Assembly: GCA_027563935.2 (NCBI GenBank)
Contig: CM050453.2
Coordinates: 90,494,665-90,558,664 of the forward strand
DNA from: Costus lasius
Taxonomy: Eukaryota > Streptophyta > Magnoliopsida > Zingiberales > Costaceae
DNA length: 64,000 bases
Direction of reading: 5' to 3'
Shown one piece after another: positions 1 to 10,353 of this stretch. The position numbers and the translations under genes were made by a program. Position 1 is the stretch's first letter. Every line of letters begins with the position of its first letter. The notes below the pieces were generated by a model. It was not told the origin of the DNA and searched no databases. It was given only the letters and a program-made list of their open reading frames with translations.

Positions 1-609
1 CATACCATACCATCACTTTCGCCTCATCCGAACATTGTATGAGCCAAAACACGGTGCACAAATTTGATGCAGGGGTTCGAAATCTTGTTAGCTCTGGATG
101 ACAATGCTGAAAAACTGGACTATGATGTAATCTGGTTCCAAAACGCATGCTGAATAAAATTAATTGGTACATGAGTATGCCCTCCTCCTAGTAAATGGAA
201 AATGGATTTGATATCTCTGAGTATAAGGTTCCTTTCAATATTGGCCATGCAACAGGTGATCTCACCTTCAGCATGTCGATCAGTAAACTCATGGAGCTCC
301 ATATCCATATTACTGAGGAACTCTAGAACTAATGGGAGATAGGTTTGCGGTGTCATCTGGAAAAATTTCTTTGCCCTGATCTGGTCAAACATCCGAAACA
401 TATCCTCATAGATCCCTAAAACATCCAAGGTACGCTTGTCAGCGTACTTGGTGTTGACCACACGTCGGGTAAGCAGCTGATTATATCGCACCTCTTGAAT
501 TTTATCTCTGAATATGATCCCCATATGGGTTTGGAGGTGAATATGAAGAAGACTTAGCTGGCGCTTTGCCCTTACTCTTCGAAACTACTTGCTTGGTCCT
601 TGGTGCCAT
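1..609 (-). pseudogene. post-pol ORF of element A (Athila 'putative plant transposon protein' type)
   Basis: An ATG at 609 opens a frame rich in Lys and Ser that soon hits a stop; a frame one base away starts at 524 and runs 134 codons to 120. A third stretch in another frame, from about 118 to base 1, still resembles the family. Visible features are a run of arginines and aromatics followed by a segment ending FW-x-QIT, which recalls the protein encoded after pol in Athila elements and often annotated as a plant transposon protein. Its role is unknown; it occupies the place where some relatives have an env-like gene. At least two frame breaks make it a pseudogene. Family assignment is from memory of the motif pattern. 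Confidence 0.6.
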
Positions 610-1224
610 TTCAGATGAAAGGATGGAAACAAAGCAGTATAATGTGAATGGAAAAACTTAAACAAACTATCACATGCATTGGAACAGAATCGCGCCTGGA
701 TGTTCTGAATGCAGCTTCACATATCTAGGTTTCTGGTTGAAATCAACGCTTCAAACTTCTTCAGGAAGATGATTATTTTCCTTGTGAAACCTCCTGGAAA
801 TAGAAATCAGCTTAATCGAGGTTCAATCGACACTAATCAAAGCTGGCGGAAGTCTCGGCGAACGAACGCTGGTTGAGTTCGCTTGAAGCTTCAAATCAGT
901 TCAATGTTGAATGGGAATAATTAGAAACTCGTCGGAATCAGCTAGAGAGGGTCACAAAAGAGTTCTGGAAAGGAAGATTAGCTAAAATCGAAGAATCGAA
1001 TGTTCGGTTGACAGAAAATGAAGAAGGGCAAAACTCGTCGATCAAATGCTGGAAACGAATAGATCAAGCTCGAAAATACAAGATCGAAGGTCAGAGATGA
1101 TCGGGAAAGCTCGCCGAAGGGATTGGAGGGCAGTGACAAGCTGAAATCCAAGAGGCAGCGCGGCATTGAAGGAAAACACAGGAGAAAAACCTTAAACCAC
1201 AGCTAAAAACTCTAAAATACGGTA
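610..1224. other. non-coding interior of element A between array and post-pol ORF
   Basis: No frame resembles a known protein. The stretch is richer in G+C than its surroundings, with many GAAGCTC / CTCGTCGGA-like words, and sits where elements C, D and E carry their GCTGG-rich stretch. It is probably untranslated element interior. Confidence 0.5.
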
Positions 1225-1850
1225 GTAGAGTCATGTAGGGCCAACACAATTATGGCCGTAATTTACATTACAGCACTGCCGTAATTTAGTCTGGTTCAAA
1301 AACGCTCGAAATTATAGCTCGTGAAGCAAATAATGGCACCCCTGTAAAATTTTCTGAAAAATCTTCAAACAAAATTACGACCGTGAAATTAATTATGGTA
1401 CTTCCGTAATTGTTTCTGGAAGACAAACACTCTAAAACACGTGTCATGATAAACATTACGGCACCGCCGTAAAAGAGAGTTATTTTTTTTTAGCAAAACG
1501 ACGAAAATAAAACAACAGGCATAAAAAATTTTGCACCCCTTATCGTAAAAACCTCTAGAGTAAACTAACACAACATTATGACCGGTAATATAAATTACGG
1601 TAGTGCCGTAAAAGACGCAAAACTTTTTGGAAAGAATTAAAGCGAAATTACGGATGGTGTAACTACGGCACTGCCGTATAACACACAAAAATCTCGAAAA
1701 CTCTTTGGAAAGAAACAAGTCGAAACTACGGCACATAAAACTTATTACGGTATCGCCGTAAAAGCCATCAAAACTTCTGGACAAAAATTACCCAATATTA
1801 CGGCCCGCAATAAACATTACGGTAGTGCTGTAATTTATAAAAAATACGAA
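1225..1850. repeat. palindrome-repeat array, interior of element A
   Basis: Imperfect units of roughly 70-80 bp, each holding one or two short dyads of the type TTACGGYAGTGCCGTAA (a clear copy at 1595-1611) or ACGGC..GCCGT, separated by variable AT-rich spacers. The same kind of array occurs in the LTR of this element (7030-7350) and in elements C and E. It does not code: stops occur in every frame. Confidence 0.8.
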
Positions 1851-1926
1851 TTTTTCCTACAAAATGAAAAGAAAAATTAGTACTAAAAGTAAACTAAAAT
1901 AAAAGAAACGAAACTAAGCAAGAGGG

Positions 1927-1944
1927 CTTGGGTTGCCTCCCAAG
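1927..1944. other. conserved 6-bp hairpin after pol (CTTGGG-loop-CCCAAG)
   Basis: CTTGGG, a six-base loop TTGCCT, then CCCAAG make a perfect stem. The same block follows the coding part in C (31880-31897) and E (51295-51312) and is weakened in D (about 41170). A GGGAGGCAACCC block just after pol is a familiar landmark of Athila-type plant elements; its function is not known to me. Confidence 0.7.
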
Positions 1945-2093
1945 AAGTGCTAATTTAAGGTCATTAGCTTGATCGTTCTGCACTCAGATCTGATCAAGGT
2001 TCCTTAAGTTGAAATTTTGTTCTTTCTTCGTTCTGTTCCTCTTGGAAATACTGCTTCAACCTCTGACCATTAACCTTGAATTCCCCCATTTTG

Positions 2094-3362
2094 TCACTCC
2101 ATATGTCCACAGCTCCGTAAGGATAAGTTTTCGAACATGAAAAGGTCTGGACCATCGAGACTTAAGTTTACCAAGAAAAAATTCAATCTAGAATTAAACA
2201 AAATAACAAAGTCACCTAGTTGAAATTCCTTTCTGAGAATATGTCGATCATGCCATCTCTTAGTCTTCTCTTTATAAATCCCCGTGTTTTCGTAAGCGGA
2301 GAGTCTAATCTTATCTAGCTCGTTCAATTGTAACCTTTATTTTTTTCCCCCGCATTCCTCAAGTCGAAATTCAGTGCTTTGATTGCCTAGAACGCTTTAT
2401 GCTCGAGCTCTACAGACAGATGACATGATTTACCATAAACTAACTAAAAAGGAGACATACTTATTGGTGTTTTGAAAGCAGTCCGATATGCTCAAAGTGC
2501 ATCGTCAAGTTTAGAAGCCCAATCTTTTCTAGTGCGTGACACAGTTTTCTCTAAAATCCCTTTGATCTCTCTGTTTGATATCTCAACTTGTCCACTTGTT
2601 TGGGGATGATAAGATGTTGCAACTCTATGATTAACCCTGTACTTTCTAAGCAAGGCTGAAAATTTATGTTCTATAATATGTGAGCCTCCATCACTAATAA
2701 CAACTCGTGGCATCCCAAATCGTAGAAATATGATCTTTTTAAACAGATTCACAACAACCCTAGAATCGTTAGTAGGAGAAGCAAGAGCCTCAACCCGCTT
2801 AGAAACATAATCTACTGCCACAACTATGTATTTGTTACCTCCAGATGATGGGAACGGTCCCATGAAATCTATCCCCTAAATATCAAATATCTCGACCTCA
2901 AGAATAGTAGACAGTGGCATCTCATTTCTTCTGTTAATAGTCTCAGTCTTTTGGCATCTATCACAAGATAATATGAAATTTCTAGCATCCTTAAGAATCA
3001 AGGGCCAATAAAATTTTGATTGTAAAACCTTGAAAGCAGTGTTATGAGTACTAGCATGTCCTCCATATGAAGATCCATGACACTAAAATAATATATCCAT
3101 GATTTCTTCCTCAGGTACACATCTCCTAAAAACCCCCATCTACACATCTTCTAAATACACAAGGCTCATCCCAAAAATAGTTCTTTACCTCAACAGCCAA
3201 GAATCTCTTCTTTCTTTGATAACTTAAATCAAGAGGAAAAATATTAGCAACCAAGTAATTCACTATATCGGCATACCATGGAGCCTTGATCTGTTCAATG
3301 GCTAAGAGTTGCTCTTTAGGGAAAGAATCATTGATTATATCACCTTTGTCAGCATTTACCAA
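2094..3362 (-). pseudogene. integrase region of element A pol
   Basis: Three pieces in order. 3362-3126 is the linker after RNase H. The zinc-binding part lies in 3125-2865 in broken frames, with a Cys-x2-Cys pair near its end. 2863-2492 is the catalytic core, and 2327-2094 the C-terminal part with RWHD and [12 protein letters not shown] motifs. In the core the acidic triad is intact: Asp in VAVDY, Asp in ISDGG, Glu in QVEIS. The enzyme would insert the cDNA into host chromatin. Stops and shifts between the pieces prevent a full product. Confidence 0.85.
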
Positions 3363-3446
3363 TATCCTCTAAAGATGATCTGCAACAAAATTTTTTGATC
3401 CTTTCTTGTTTTTGATCTCCAAATCAAACTCTTGCAAAAGCAATAT

Positions 3447-3986
3447 TCATCTAAGAATGCGTGGTTTACTATCATTCTTCTGCATCAAGTACTTTACCGT
3501 TGTATAATCAGTGTATACCACAACCTTAGAATTAATCAAGTATGATATGAATTTATGAAAAGCAAAAACGATAACCAAAAGTTCTTTCTTAGTGGAAGTA
3601 TAATTTTTTTGTGTCTCATCCAAGGTCCTACTGGCATAATAGATAACATAGGGATTTTTCTCTTTTCTTTGACCAAGGACTGCTCCTACTACATAATCAC
3701 TAGCATCACACATAACCTCAAAGGGAAAACTCCAGTCCGATGGCTCAATGATGGGCATTGATATCAAAGCCTTCTTCAATTCCTGGAAAGCAGACAAACA
3801 TCCTTCATCAAAAGAAAATTTAACATCTTTACTAAGTAAATTTGTAAGTGGTCTAGTAAGTTTAGAGAAATCTTTAATGAATCGTCGGTAAAATCCTGCA
3901 TGACCTAAAAAGCTTCTGATCTCCTTGACTATAGTAGGTGGCTCCAACTTCTCAATCACTTCAACTTTGGCTTTGTCAACCTCCAT
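3447..3986 (-). pseudogene. RT connection and RNase H region of element A pol
   Basis: One open stretch of 179 codons covers the end of reverse transcriptase (motif RSFLGHAGFYRRFI, residues about 24-37) and RNase H (CDASDYVVGAVLGQR, about 92-106; YASRTLDE; VYTDYTTVKYL near the end). The first RNase H aspartate (in DASD) and the later one (in YTD) are visible. It follows the RT piece after a stop near 4022 and a frame break. RNase H removes the RNA strand during cDNA synthesis. The family match is strong; it is unlikely to be translated as a full enzyme because of the breaks on both sides. Confidence 0.9.
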
Positions 3987-4022
3987 CCCTCTCTCTGAAA
4001 TTAAGTGTCCTAAAACTATTCC

Positions 4023-4783
4023 CTACCTAACCATGAAATGACATTTTTCCCAGTTAAGCACAAGATTAGTTTCTTCACACATCTGCAAAACTCGACATAA
4101 GTTAGCTAAACAATCATCAAAAGAAAAATCATATACAGAAAATTCATCCATAAAAACATCCATAAAATCCTCAATAAAGTCCGAAAATATAGCCATCATA
4201 TACCTCTGAAAAGTACTAGGTGCATTACAGAATCCGAAAGGCATTCTCCTATAGGCAAAGGTACCATATGGGCAAGTGAAAGTGGTCTTATCTTGGTCAT
4301 CAGGATGGATGAGAATTTGAAAAAATCCAGAATACCCATCTAAGACACAGAAGGAAGAATAATTAGCAAGCCTCTCAACCATCTGATTAATAAAAGGTAA
4401 GGGGAAGTGGTCTTTCCTAGTGGCTTCATTCAATTTCCTATAGTCTATGCACATGCGCCAACTAGTTACTGTCCTAATAGGAATCATTCGTTATCTTTAT
4501 TCTTCATAACAGTTACACCCCCCTTCTTAGGAACACAATGAACAGGATTTACCCATTTATTGTCGGAGATATGATAGATAATACCTGCATCAAGTAATTT
4601 CAGAACCTCCTTCTTCACAACTTCTTTTATGGAGGGGTTAAGTCTCCTTTGAAAATCTACATGTGGCTTATATTCCTCTTCTATAAGAATTCTATGTATA
4701 CAAAATAATGGATTAATTCCTTTTATGTCATCAATAGAGTACTCAATTACCTTCGTATGACTCCTCAACTCCCTTAGAAGCAA
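4023..4783 (-). pseudogene. reverse transcriptase core of element A pol
   Basis: Two overlapping open stretches (4783-4484 and 4487-4023) hold the RT fingers and palm: RRLNPSIKEVVKKE, KWVNPVHCVPKKGG, RMCIDYRKLNEATRKDHFPLP, PYGTFAYRRMPFGFCNAPSTF and the catalytic block. The catalytic box reads FMDEFSVYD, where the family has two neighbouring aspartates followed by FSVYG: the second Asp is Glu here. That change, together with the frame break near 4485, suggests the enzyme is dead. The sequence is typical of Athila pol. Confidence 0.9.
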
Positions 4784-5533
4784 ATTTGTCTCCCTTTCAT
4801 TAAGCTGTGCATCAACAATAAAAGGTAAGTAGAATTGGGTCCAAGAAATTCATAGAGAAGATTATTATGCAAAGATTTCACTTTAGCTTTTGGGACTTTC
4901 TCTTCCTCATTCTCTTGATCATCACAAACAGTGCAGTCTAATAATTCATGAGTTTCAATATCAGAATTAAAAACAGAATCAGAATCAAATTTAGAATCAT
5001 AATAAGAAAGCTCCTCAAACAAAGAATTAAGACCATAAACATGGTCATCTACAATATGAATACTACAACAAGATCCAGTATAAGATGGTTTCTTCATAGA
5101 TTTATTCAAATCAAACTCAATTTTGTTATTACTAATATTAAGAGTGAGTTTACCATTCTTTACATTAATCTTTATAATATTAAGAGTGAGTTTACCAATA
5201 ATCTTTATAATATCACAAAATTCAATAAAAAGAGCAAGGTGTTGATTAGGATCCTCAAGTGGTGATCCTCCAAATTGATTCTGCTGGATCATAGATAAGA
5301 AAGCTGGTTTTATTTCGAAGTTGTTAGCCTCAAACACCGGTCTAGCAATGCTAGAGTGTATCTCTTGTGGATTCAGCGCTGCATAGTCTCAAAGTGATTT
5401 TTTTTTCAGCCATGATTAATTCTCCTCCCTTCTTCTCTTCAAATCTAAGTTTATTGCGCAATCTCAAAGTTTTATTAATCTTAGGATCTAATGGAACTAG
5501 AGGTCCTGATCTAAGGATCTTGCGCAAACACAA
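4784..5533 (-). pseudogene. gag remnant and acidic gag-pol linker of element A
   Basis: 5533-5351 and 5337-5190 carry the start of an Athila gag in two frames (PLDPKINKTLR; then NNFEIKPAF, QQNQFGGSPLEDPNQHL). The protein then jumps to a low-complexity part with repeated KLTLNI, followed by an Asp/Ser/Glu-rich tract (about 5090-4870) and the segment that normally precedes RT. The middle of gag, its zinc knuckle and the protease are missing, so an internal deletion is inferred. The acidic tract resembles that of the single ORFs in C, D and E. A one-base frame break near 5345 separates the two gag frames. Confidence 0.75.
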
Positions 5534-5692
5534 GTAGAGAGATCAAATAAACTCAGAATTTGTAGAAATAGCAGAAAATAGAAATAAATCCCAGCTTCTG
5601 AAGATTCAAAATAAATTAGCAAAAACGGAAAATAGAAAACAAAGCTTAGTCTAGCAATACTATCAATTTCTTCGATACTAACAAAACTACGG

Positions 5693-5710
5693 TCCCCGGC
5701 AACGGCGCCA
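5693..5710 (-). other. primer binding site, tRNA-Asp type (element A)
   Basis: On the minus strand TGGCGCCGTTGCCGGGGA, complementary to the 3' end of plant tRNA-Asp, the primer known for Athila-type elements. It lies 9 bases from the LTR edge. The same 18 bases are intact in C (33349-33366) and E (52760-52777). Confidence 0.9.
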
Positions 5711-5719
5711 AAAACTTAT

Positions 5720-7593
5720 TGTGTCTGCAAGTGCACGGATACTCGAAGTAATAAAAGATATCGAACCATAGGGACCTACGTGTTAAGTACCGAATAGTTG
5801 TTTTCTTACTAGCTATGTAAATCGAATACGATCTAAGCGAACGATCGGAAAGTATATGGGTTATCAGAGAGAGAAAGTTGGGACTAGGGTTTTATCCACC
5901 TTAATTTCTTATAACTGGACAGAAATAAATGTTTATCAATTTATTCTTAATATAATAAAGACAAAATCTACTTTTAAAGAAATTGTCTCGCTCTCGCGAC
6001 GACAATTTATAAAGAATAACCCTCGCTCTCGCGACTAATTATTCAGTGTTTTAAATAAGTAATCCTTAACAAAGAGATTTAAAAATCACTCTCGTGCATA
6101 ACTCTCAGTGTCAATATCTCAAGTGAAACTAAATATTCTCATATCTTAGTTTCACAGGTTTTACTTAAGGGTTTCCAACAATCCAATACCTAATCTCTTA
6201 GCATATTTTCATGTCTATCTCAATGATATTTCCTATATCAATTTATCAAGAAGGATTATACTTCAAAAATCAAGAATTAAGAACAAACCTAATCTCTTAG
6301 CGTAAGTTCCTAAATCATAATTTTAGGGTTCCAAGTTTTGCAAATCACTTTTTTGTAAATATTACAAAACTCTAAAACATGTTGAAAAATTGAAACTTAG
6401 AAAAGATCAAAGACAATAATCACTTAAGCAAAATTATCATATCAAGATTATTCTAATGAAATAAAGATTATCCAGTCATTAAGAAATTAACGAGATTAAT
6501 TCTTCATATCCCAAGGAAGAATTACGCTATTTAATCCCCATATCCCAAGGAAGAATTACGCTATCATGGTGGAAGAATTACAATAAGACAATGTTTTAGA
6601 GAAATCAGAAATCAAGAAGGTGTGACTTACTATATACAGAGCAGAGCTATAATAAAATTATAGCCCATAATTTCCTTTTTGCAAACGCGATGAATAGTGG
6701 CGGTGCCCACACTTTTGTTGATTTCTCCTTCCTCTGAACTCCTTTCGCTCTGGAACTTCTGGTGTGTGTTCTCCTTCCTCAACCGCAGCTTCCTTACAAA
6801 TTTCGTCACAGATGATGGTCTATACGTTTCTCAGCGACAAACCCTAGTGTGGTGGCAAACTTGTCAATTTCTCTCCGAATCATGGATCAAAATTGGGGCT
6901 TACTGCTCTGAGATCTTCGCCTATTCTTATAGATCACTCCACTTCTTTCGGTTTTTGAAATAGTGGTCTAAATCGCCCGGAATCATCGTCGCAAAAATCA
7001 GCTTCAGGAACTCCAAAAGAATCGGGCAAACACGGCCACCTAAGTTAGAATTACGGCCCGTGAAGAAACTTACGCAGTGCTGTAATTTCTTCTAAGAAAA
7101 AATTTGGAAGAATTACGGGCTGTAATGAAAAGCACGGTAGTGCCGTGTTTTATCCTTCATGCTTCAAATCTGGTTTGACAAGATTACGACCGTCATAATA
7201 TTATGGCCGTGCAATAATTACCTCTGGATAAAAATCTTCTAAAATTATAGTAGAGGAAAATAATCATGGTAGTGCTGTGGTTTATTCTGTAAGTCCAGTA
7301 AAACTACAGCCCGTAATTAAAATTACGGCCCTACCTTAATTTCATGGAAAACTTTGATTGGCTTGAAATTTATCGTGTAATCTCCTCTTGATGATTAGGA
7401 TTCATCTATGTACTCAGATTGCTTGAAAATCCATCAAAATGATGTCTTTTTACATGAAATTGATCTAAAACTAAAAAAAGTGTAGATTCCGAAATATTTG
7501 ACAAATAAGGCATAAAAATAAGCAAAAGAGCATGAATATGACTCAAAAGACTAAATAATTAATACAAAATATACTATGGATTTTTGAGTCATC
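5720..7593 (-). repeat. 5' LTR of element A
   Basis: On the minus strand it starts TGATGACTC and ends just before the primer site with TGCAGACACA, about 1.87 kb. U3 holds the palindrome array (7350-7030). A TATA-like CTATAAGAAT lies near 6930 on the minus strand. R/U5 carries repeated CTCTCGCGA / CTCTCGTGCA motifs (near 5990, 6025 and 6090) that correspond to the CACTTTCGTGCA motifs in C and E. Two near-identical copies of a CCCATATCCCAAGGAAGAAT-type block occur at about 6507-6560. Confidence 0.85.
7030..7350. repeat. palindrome-repeat array in U3 of element A
   Basis: Diverged units with ATTACGGCCCGTAAT and ACGGTAGTGCCGT dyads, spaced about 70-80 bp, upstream of the TATA-like site. This is the counterpart of the interior array at 1225-1850. 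Confidence 0.75.
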
Positions 7594-7624
7594 AGAAATG
7601 GCCCCACAAACTATTGGAGCTAGG

Positions 7625-8120
7625 CGACTCAGAGCGTCCAGCACAATATTCAACTTGCCCGGCTTATGCTGCCAAGTAATATCGAATTCAGCAAAGGAGG
7701 TCTTGCCACCTCGCCTGCCATGCCAACAACCTTAGTTGGGTCGAGAAGACGGTGTTCGCCGCATTGTCAGTGCGCACGTCGAATGGGTTGCCGAGTAGAT
7801 AGATCCTCCTTGCATGGAGACAGTGGACCACTGCGAGAAGCTCCTTCACGTGTACAGTGTACCTTTGCTATGTAGGATTCAACTTCCTGCTTTCGAATGC
7901 TATGGGGTGCTTCTCTTGCACCAAGACTCCGCCAATTGCTCGGTCGGAGGCGTCCAAGTGCACTTCAAAGGGTAACATGAAGTCGGGCAAAGCCAACACC
8001 GGCTCCTTTGAGAGTCTCAATTTCAGGTCTCCGAAAGCATGTTGTTGCTCCCACCCCCATTTCCAGGGCACGTCCTTCTTCAGTAGGTCTAAGAGGGGAG
8101 CTGCGAGTTTGGAGTATTGA
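7625..8120 (-). pseudogene. gypsy RNase H fragment (older element)
   Basis: The 8071-7868 stretch reads LALPDFMLPFEVHLDASD, then AIGGVLVQEKHPIAFESRKLN, typical of Ty3/gypsy RNase H. In other frames it continues down to about 7625 with a VRTDNAAN-like block and a HKPGKLN..DALSR-like end. It is interrupted by shifts. With the RT piece at 9535-9930 it once formed one minus-strand pol, now split by the sequence at 8156-9430 and cut on the left by the insertion of element A. Confidence 0.8.
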
Positions 8121-8155
8121 CGGAGTTATTGAGCCATCTTGGGTGCCCCCATAAC

Positions 8156-9430
8156 TGTTGAAGACACATGGGAATGCCCCCTAGGACCTGAGGAAGACAC
8201 TAAAAAATTTTCAGCCTAAACAGAGGTTCTTGCCAATTTTCAGCCCCAAATTATGGCCCATGATGGAAATTATGGCACTGCCGTAAAATCTGTTGCCCTG
8301 GGTTCCGAGGCTTCTGTCGACTCTCATACCAATATTACGGCCCGTAATCCATATTACGACCCTGCCCTAAAAGCTACTCCGAGCCCAGAACTTTCTGTCG
8401 ACTTTTCGACCTATATTACAACCCGTAATCTAAATTACAGCCCTGCCGTAAAAGTTGCTCCGAGCCCAGAACTTTCTATCGACTTTCAGGCCAAAATTAT
8501 GGCCCGTTATTAGAATTATGGCACTGCCGTAAAAGCTGCTCCGAGCCCAGAACTTTCTACCAGTTTTCAGCCTGCCATTATGGCCCGTAATGCAAAATAT
8601 GGCCCCACCGTAAAAGCTACCTCGAGCTTTGAATTTTCTGCTAATTTTCCGCCCACAGTTACGACCCACAATGCAAAATACGGCTCTGCCGTAGAAGACT
8701 CTGCCAGTTTTCTACTCAACATTGTGGCCCGTAATAAAAATTACAGCACTGCCGTAATTTGTCCCTAAATGCAAGAAGGTTCCGTTTAGCCCGTCGTTGG
8801 ATGCTCATAGTGTTCCTCAAACCCCTTGTCCGTTATGTGGGCATGGTGAGCCCTTCTTCAATCTCAACGGCATCCATCCAATTAATTCCCATGGCGCCCC
8901 TTCCCTGAGGACCACCTCAAGAGCCGCCAACAGACCGCTACTATAACTGAGTTCTGAACTCGGCCCAGGACACCGCCAACAACTTACAGAGCCATCCCAC
9001 GATCAGCAAGCCTGCTATTTCGCTGCGGTCTATCCGTAGATGGTTTAGCACGCTACTCGGCCTGGACAACGGCTCGCGAAGAAAGCCCATGCGCCAGCCT
9101 TCCCCCCGAAGATTCCCTGCAAGATTAGTTAGCATCTCCTTTTAGTTTGTTAGATGGCATCTTGACCCTCTTTTAAGCGGTTAAGGGTAGTTGGCTTCTC
9201 CAACTACCCTCATGTGATTCCCATGTGCCACCCCTCCCCTCTTGTTCTATAAAAGAGGGCTAAGGACCTCCTCCATTCTCAGTTATCGCTATAGTAGACG
9301 CTCTCCTCCACGCAAGAGCCTAGGTCTAGTGTAACTCCAGCGTTCTTCGCTGCCGTTCTTTGCAATTCAATCAAAACACCCATAGAACCCCACCGGGCTC
9401 CGGGTCCTTTCCAAGCTTCCTGCATCCTCA
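8156..9430 (+). mobile_element. LTR-like insertion splitting a gypsy pol
   Basis: The sequence lies between the RNase H and RT pieces of an older element. It begins TGTTGAAGACACATGG, carries a tandem array (8225-8770), then a TATA-like CTATAAAAG at about 9247 in plus orientation. It ends near a CA in CTTCCTGCATCCTCA. This array-then-TATA order is that of a U3-R-U5 LTR. I could not find a clean target duplication or an attached primer site, and the exact right edge is uncertain (it may reach about 9530). Confidence 0.5.
8225..8770. repeat. 81-bp tandem repeat array
   Basis: The block CCGAGCCCAGAACTTTCT recurs at 8379, 8460 and 8541 and, mutated, at 8621: a period of 81 bp. A diverged earlier unit is near 8305. 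Each unit holds a dyad pair of the form ATTACGGCCCGTAAT and ACGGCNCTGCCGTAA. Because 81 is a multiple of three some frames stay open, but nothing suggests a real protein. Confidence 0.85.
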
Positions 9431-9534
9431 TTTCTGGTTGTGTTTGGGATGAACGGTGTTCCCCCTTGCAGCATCGTGAAGAGCTTGTGCGCGCATGCTA
9501 AGTTTTAAAAGTTGGCCCCTCGAGAAGATCACGA

Positions 9535-9930
9535 TATGGTTTTGCCTCAGCTTCTCCAGAACCATTCGTAGATGTTGCCAATGTTGTTCCATGGTCCGCG
9601 AGAAGATCACGATGTTGTCCAGGTAGACTACATTGAATTCATCCAGGTAAGGCACCAGGATTTGATTCATCAATTGATAGAAAGTTACCGGCGCGTTCGT
9701 CAACGCAAAGGGAATGATGAGGAACTCGTATGTCCCATATCTAGTGGAGCAAGTAGTCTTGCGTTCCTCTCCCTCGGCAATTCTTACTTGCCAGCAGCCT
9801 GACTTAAGGTTAGTTTGGGGAACACTACCGCTTCTCCAAGTCGGTCCATCAAATTGGGAATCAGGGGAATGGGATAGGCATCCCTCACCATCACCCGGTT
9901 TAACTCCTGGTAGTCAACACACATGCGGAG
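9535..9930 (-). pseudogene. gypsy reverse transcriptase fragment (older element)
   Basis: Minus-strand pieces read RMCVDYQELNRV (near 9925-9890), then PYLDEFNVVYLDNIVIFS (near 9640), then MEQHWQHLRMVLEKLRQN up to about 9535, where similarity stops. These are RT palm motifs; the catalytic box reads YLDN, the second Asp replaced by Asn. Frames shift between pieces. This is the upstream half of the pol whose RNase H lies at 7625-8120. Confidence 0.8.
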
Positions 9931-9950
9931 GCTGAGGATTTCCGCATGTG
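9931..9950 (+). other. junction with templated filler between gypsy RT and P450 fragment
   Basis: GCTGAGGATTTCCGC at 9931-9945 is identical to 10006-10020 inside the P450 exon just downstream. It sits exactly between the end of the RT fragment and the first base matching the P450 copy. CATGCGGA (9922-9929) and TCCGCATG (9941-9948) also form an inverted repeat here. This is what double-strand-break repair with template switching leaves behind. Confidence 0.6.
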
Positions 9951-10353
9951 AGTGAGTTATCTCATCTACGCCATTGGGAGAATGACTTATCTTTGGGGAG
10001 AAGATGCTGAGGATTTCCGCCCCGAGAGGTGGCTCCAGAATGGGATTTTTAAGCCAGAAAGCCCGTTTAAATTTGTATCTTTCAATGTAAGCAGCGGCGT
10101 CGCTTGAATTTGTCTTCATTCATACTGGAATTTTAACTCTTAAGAATTTTATGTATATCTTCCATAGGCTGGTCCTCGAATTTGCTTGGGCAAGGAGTTC
10201 GCCTACCTGCAGATGAAGATATTTGCTGCCACAATCCTTCATTTCTTCAAGCTCAAACTCAAGGATGAGGCAAAGATTGCTAGGTACAGGACCATGTTCA
10301 CCCTGCAGATGGCCGAGGATCTTCCTCTGTTAGCATTCCCTCGAGGAGTTTAG
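9950..10353 (+). pseudogene. 3' fragment of a CYP704-like cytochrome P450
   Basis: It matches the last two exons of the P450 at 57560-59483. The first exon part runs to 10086 (it includes FRPERW), a GT..AG intron follows, and the last exon is 10168-10353 with the heme-binding AGPRICLG motif and stop TAG. By eye it differs from the complete gene at only a few coding positions, for example ATG to ATT in the first part. The first three exons are absent: it begins at the filler junction, so it cannot make a P450. It marks the left copy of a segmental duplication. Confidence 0.9.

Larger units (their letters stand above)
1..7593 (-). mobile_element. Athila-like Ty3/gypsy retrotransposon A (truncated by window edge)
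   Basis: Reading down the minus strand the order is LTR (7593-5720), tRNA-Asp primer site, broken gag, RT, RNase H, integrase, a hairpin motif, a palindrome-repeat array and a post-pol ORF. The primer site and the order RT-RNase H-integrase identify Ty3/gypsy; the extra ORF after pol, the TGATGA-type LTR start and the pol sequence point to the Athila branch. Every coding part is interrupted by stops or frameshifts, so it is not autonomous now. The 3' LTR would lie to the left of base 1. The 5 bp after the LTR are GAAAT; the matching duplication cannot be checked. Confidence 0.9.

Noticed and set aside
595..609. Histone H3-like start (M-x-RTKQ) at the post-pol ORF
   Set aside because: Similarity ends after a few residues; lysine-rich starts are common in this Athila ORF.
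8253..8768. Open frames with repeated NYGTAV / ARN phrases, as if a repetitive protein
   Set aside because: They follow from tandem DNA repeats whose period is a multiple of three inside LTRs; similar frames occur on both strands and break in related copies.
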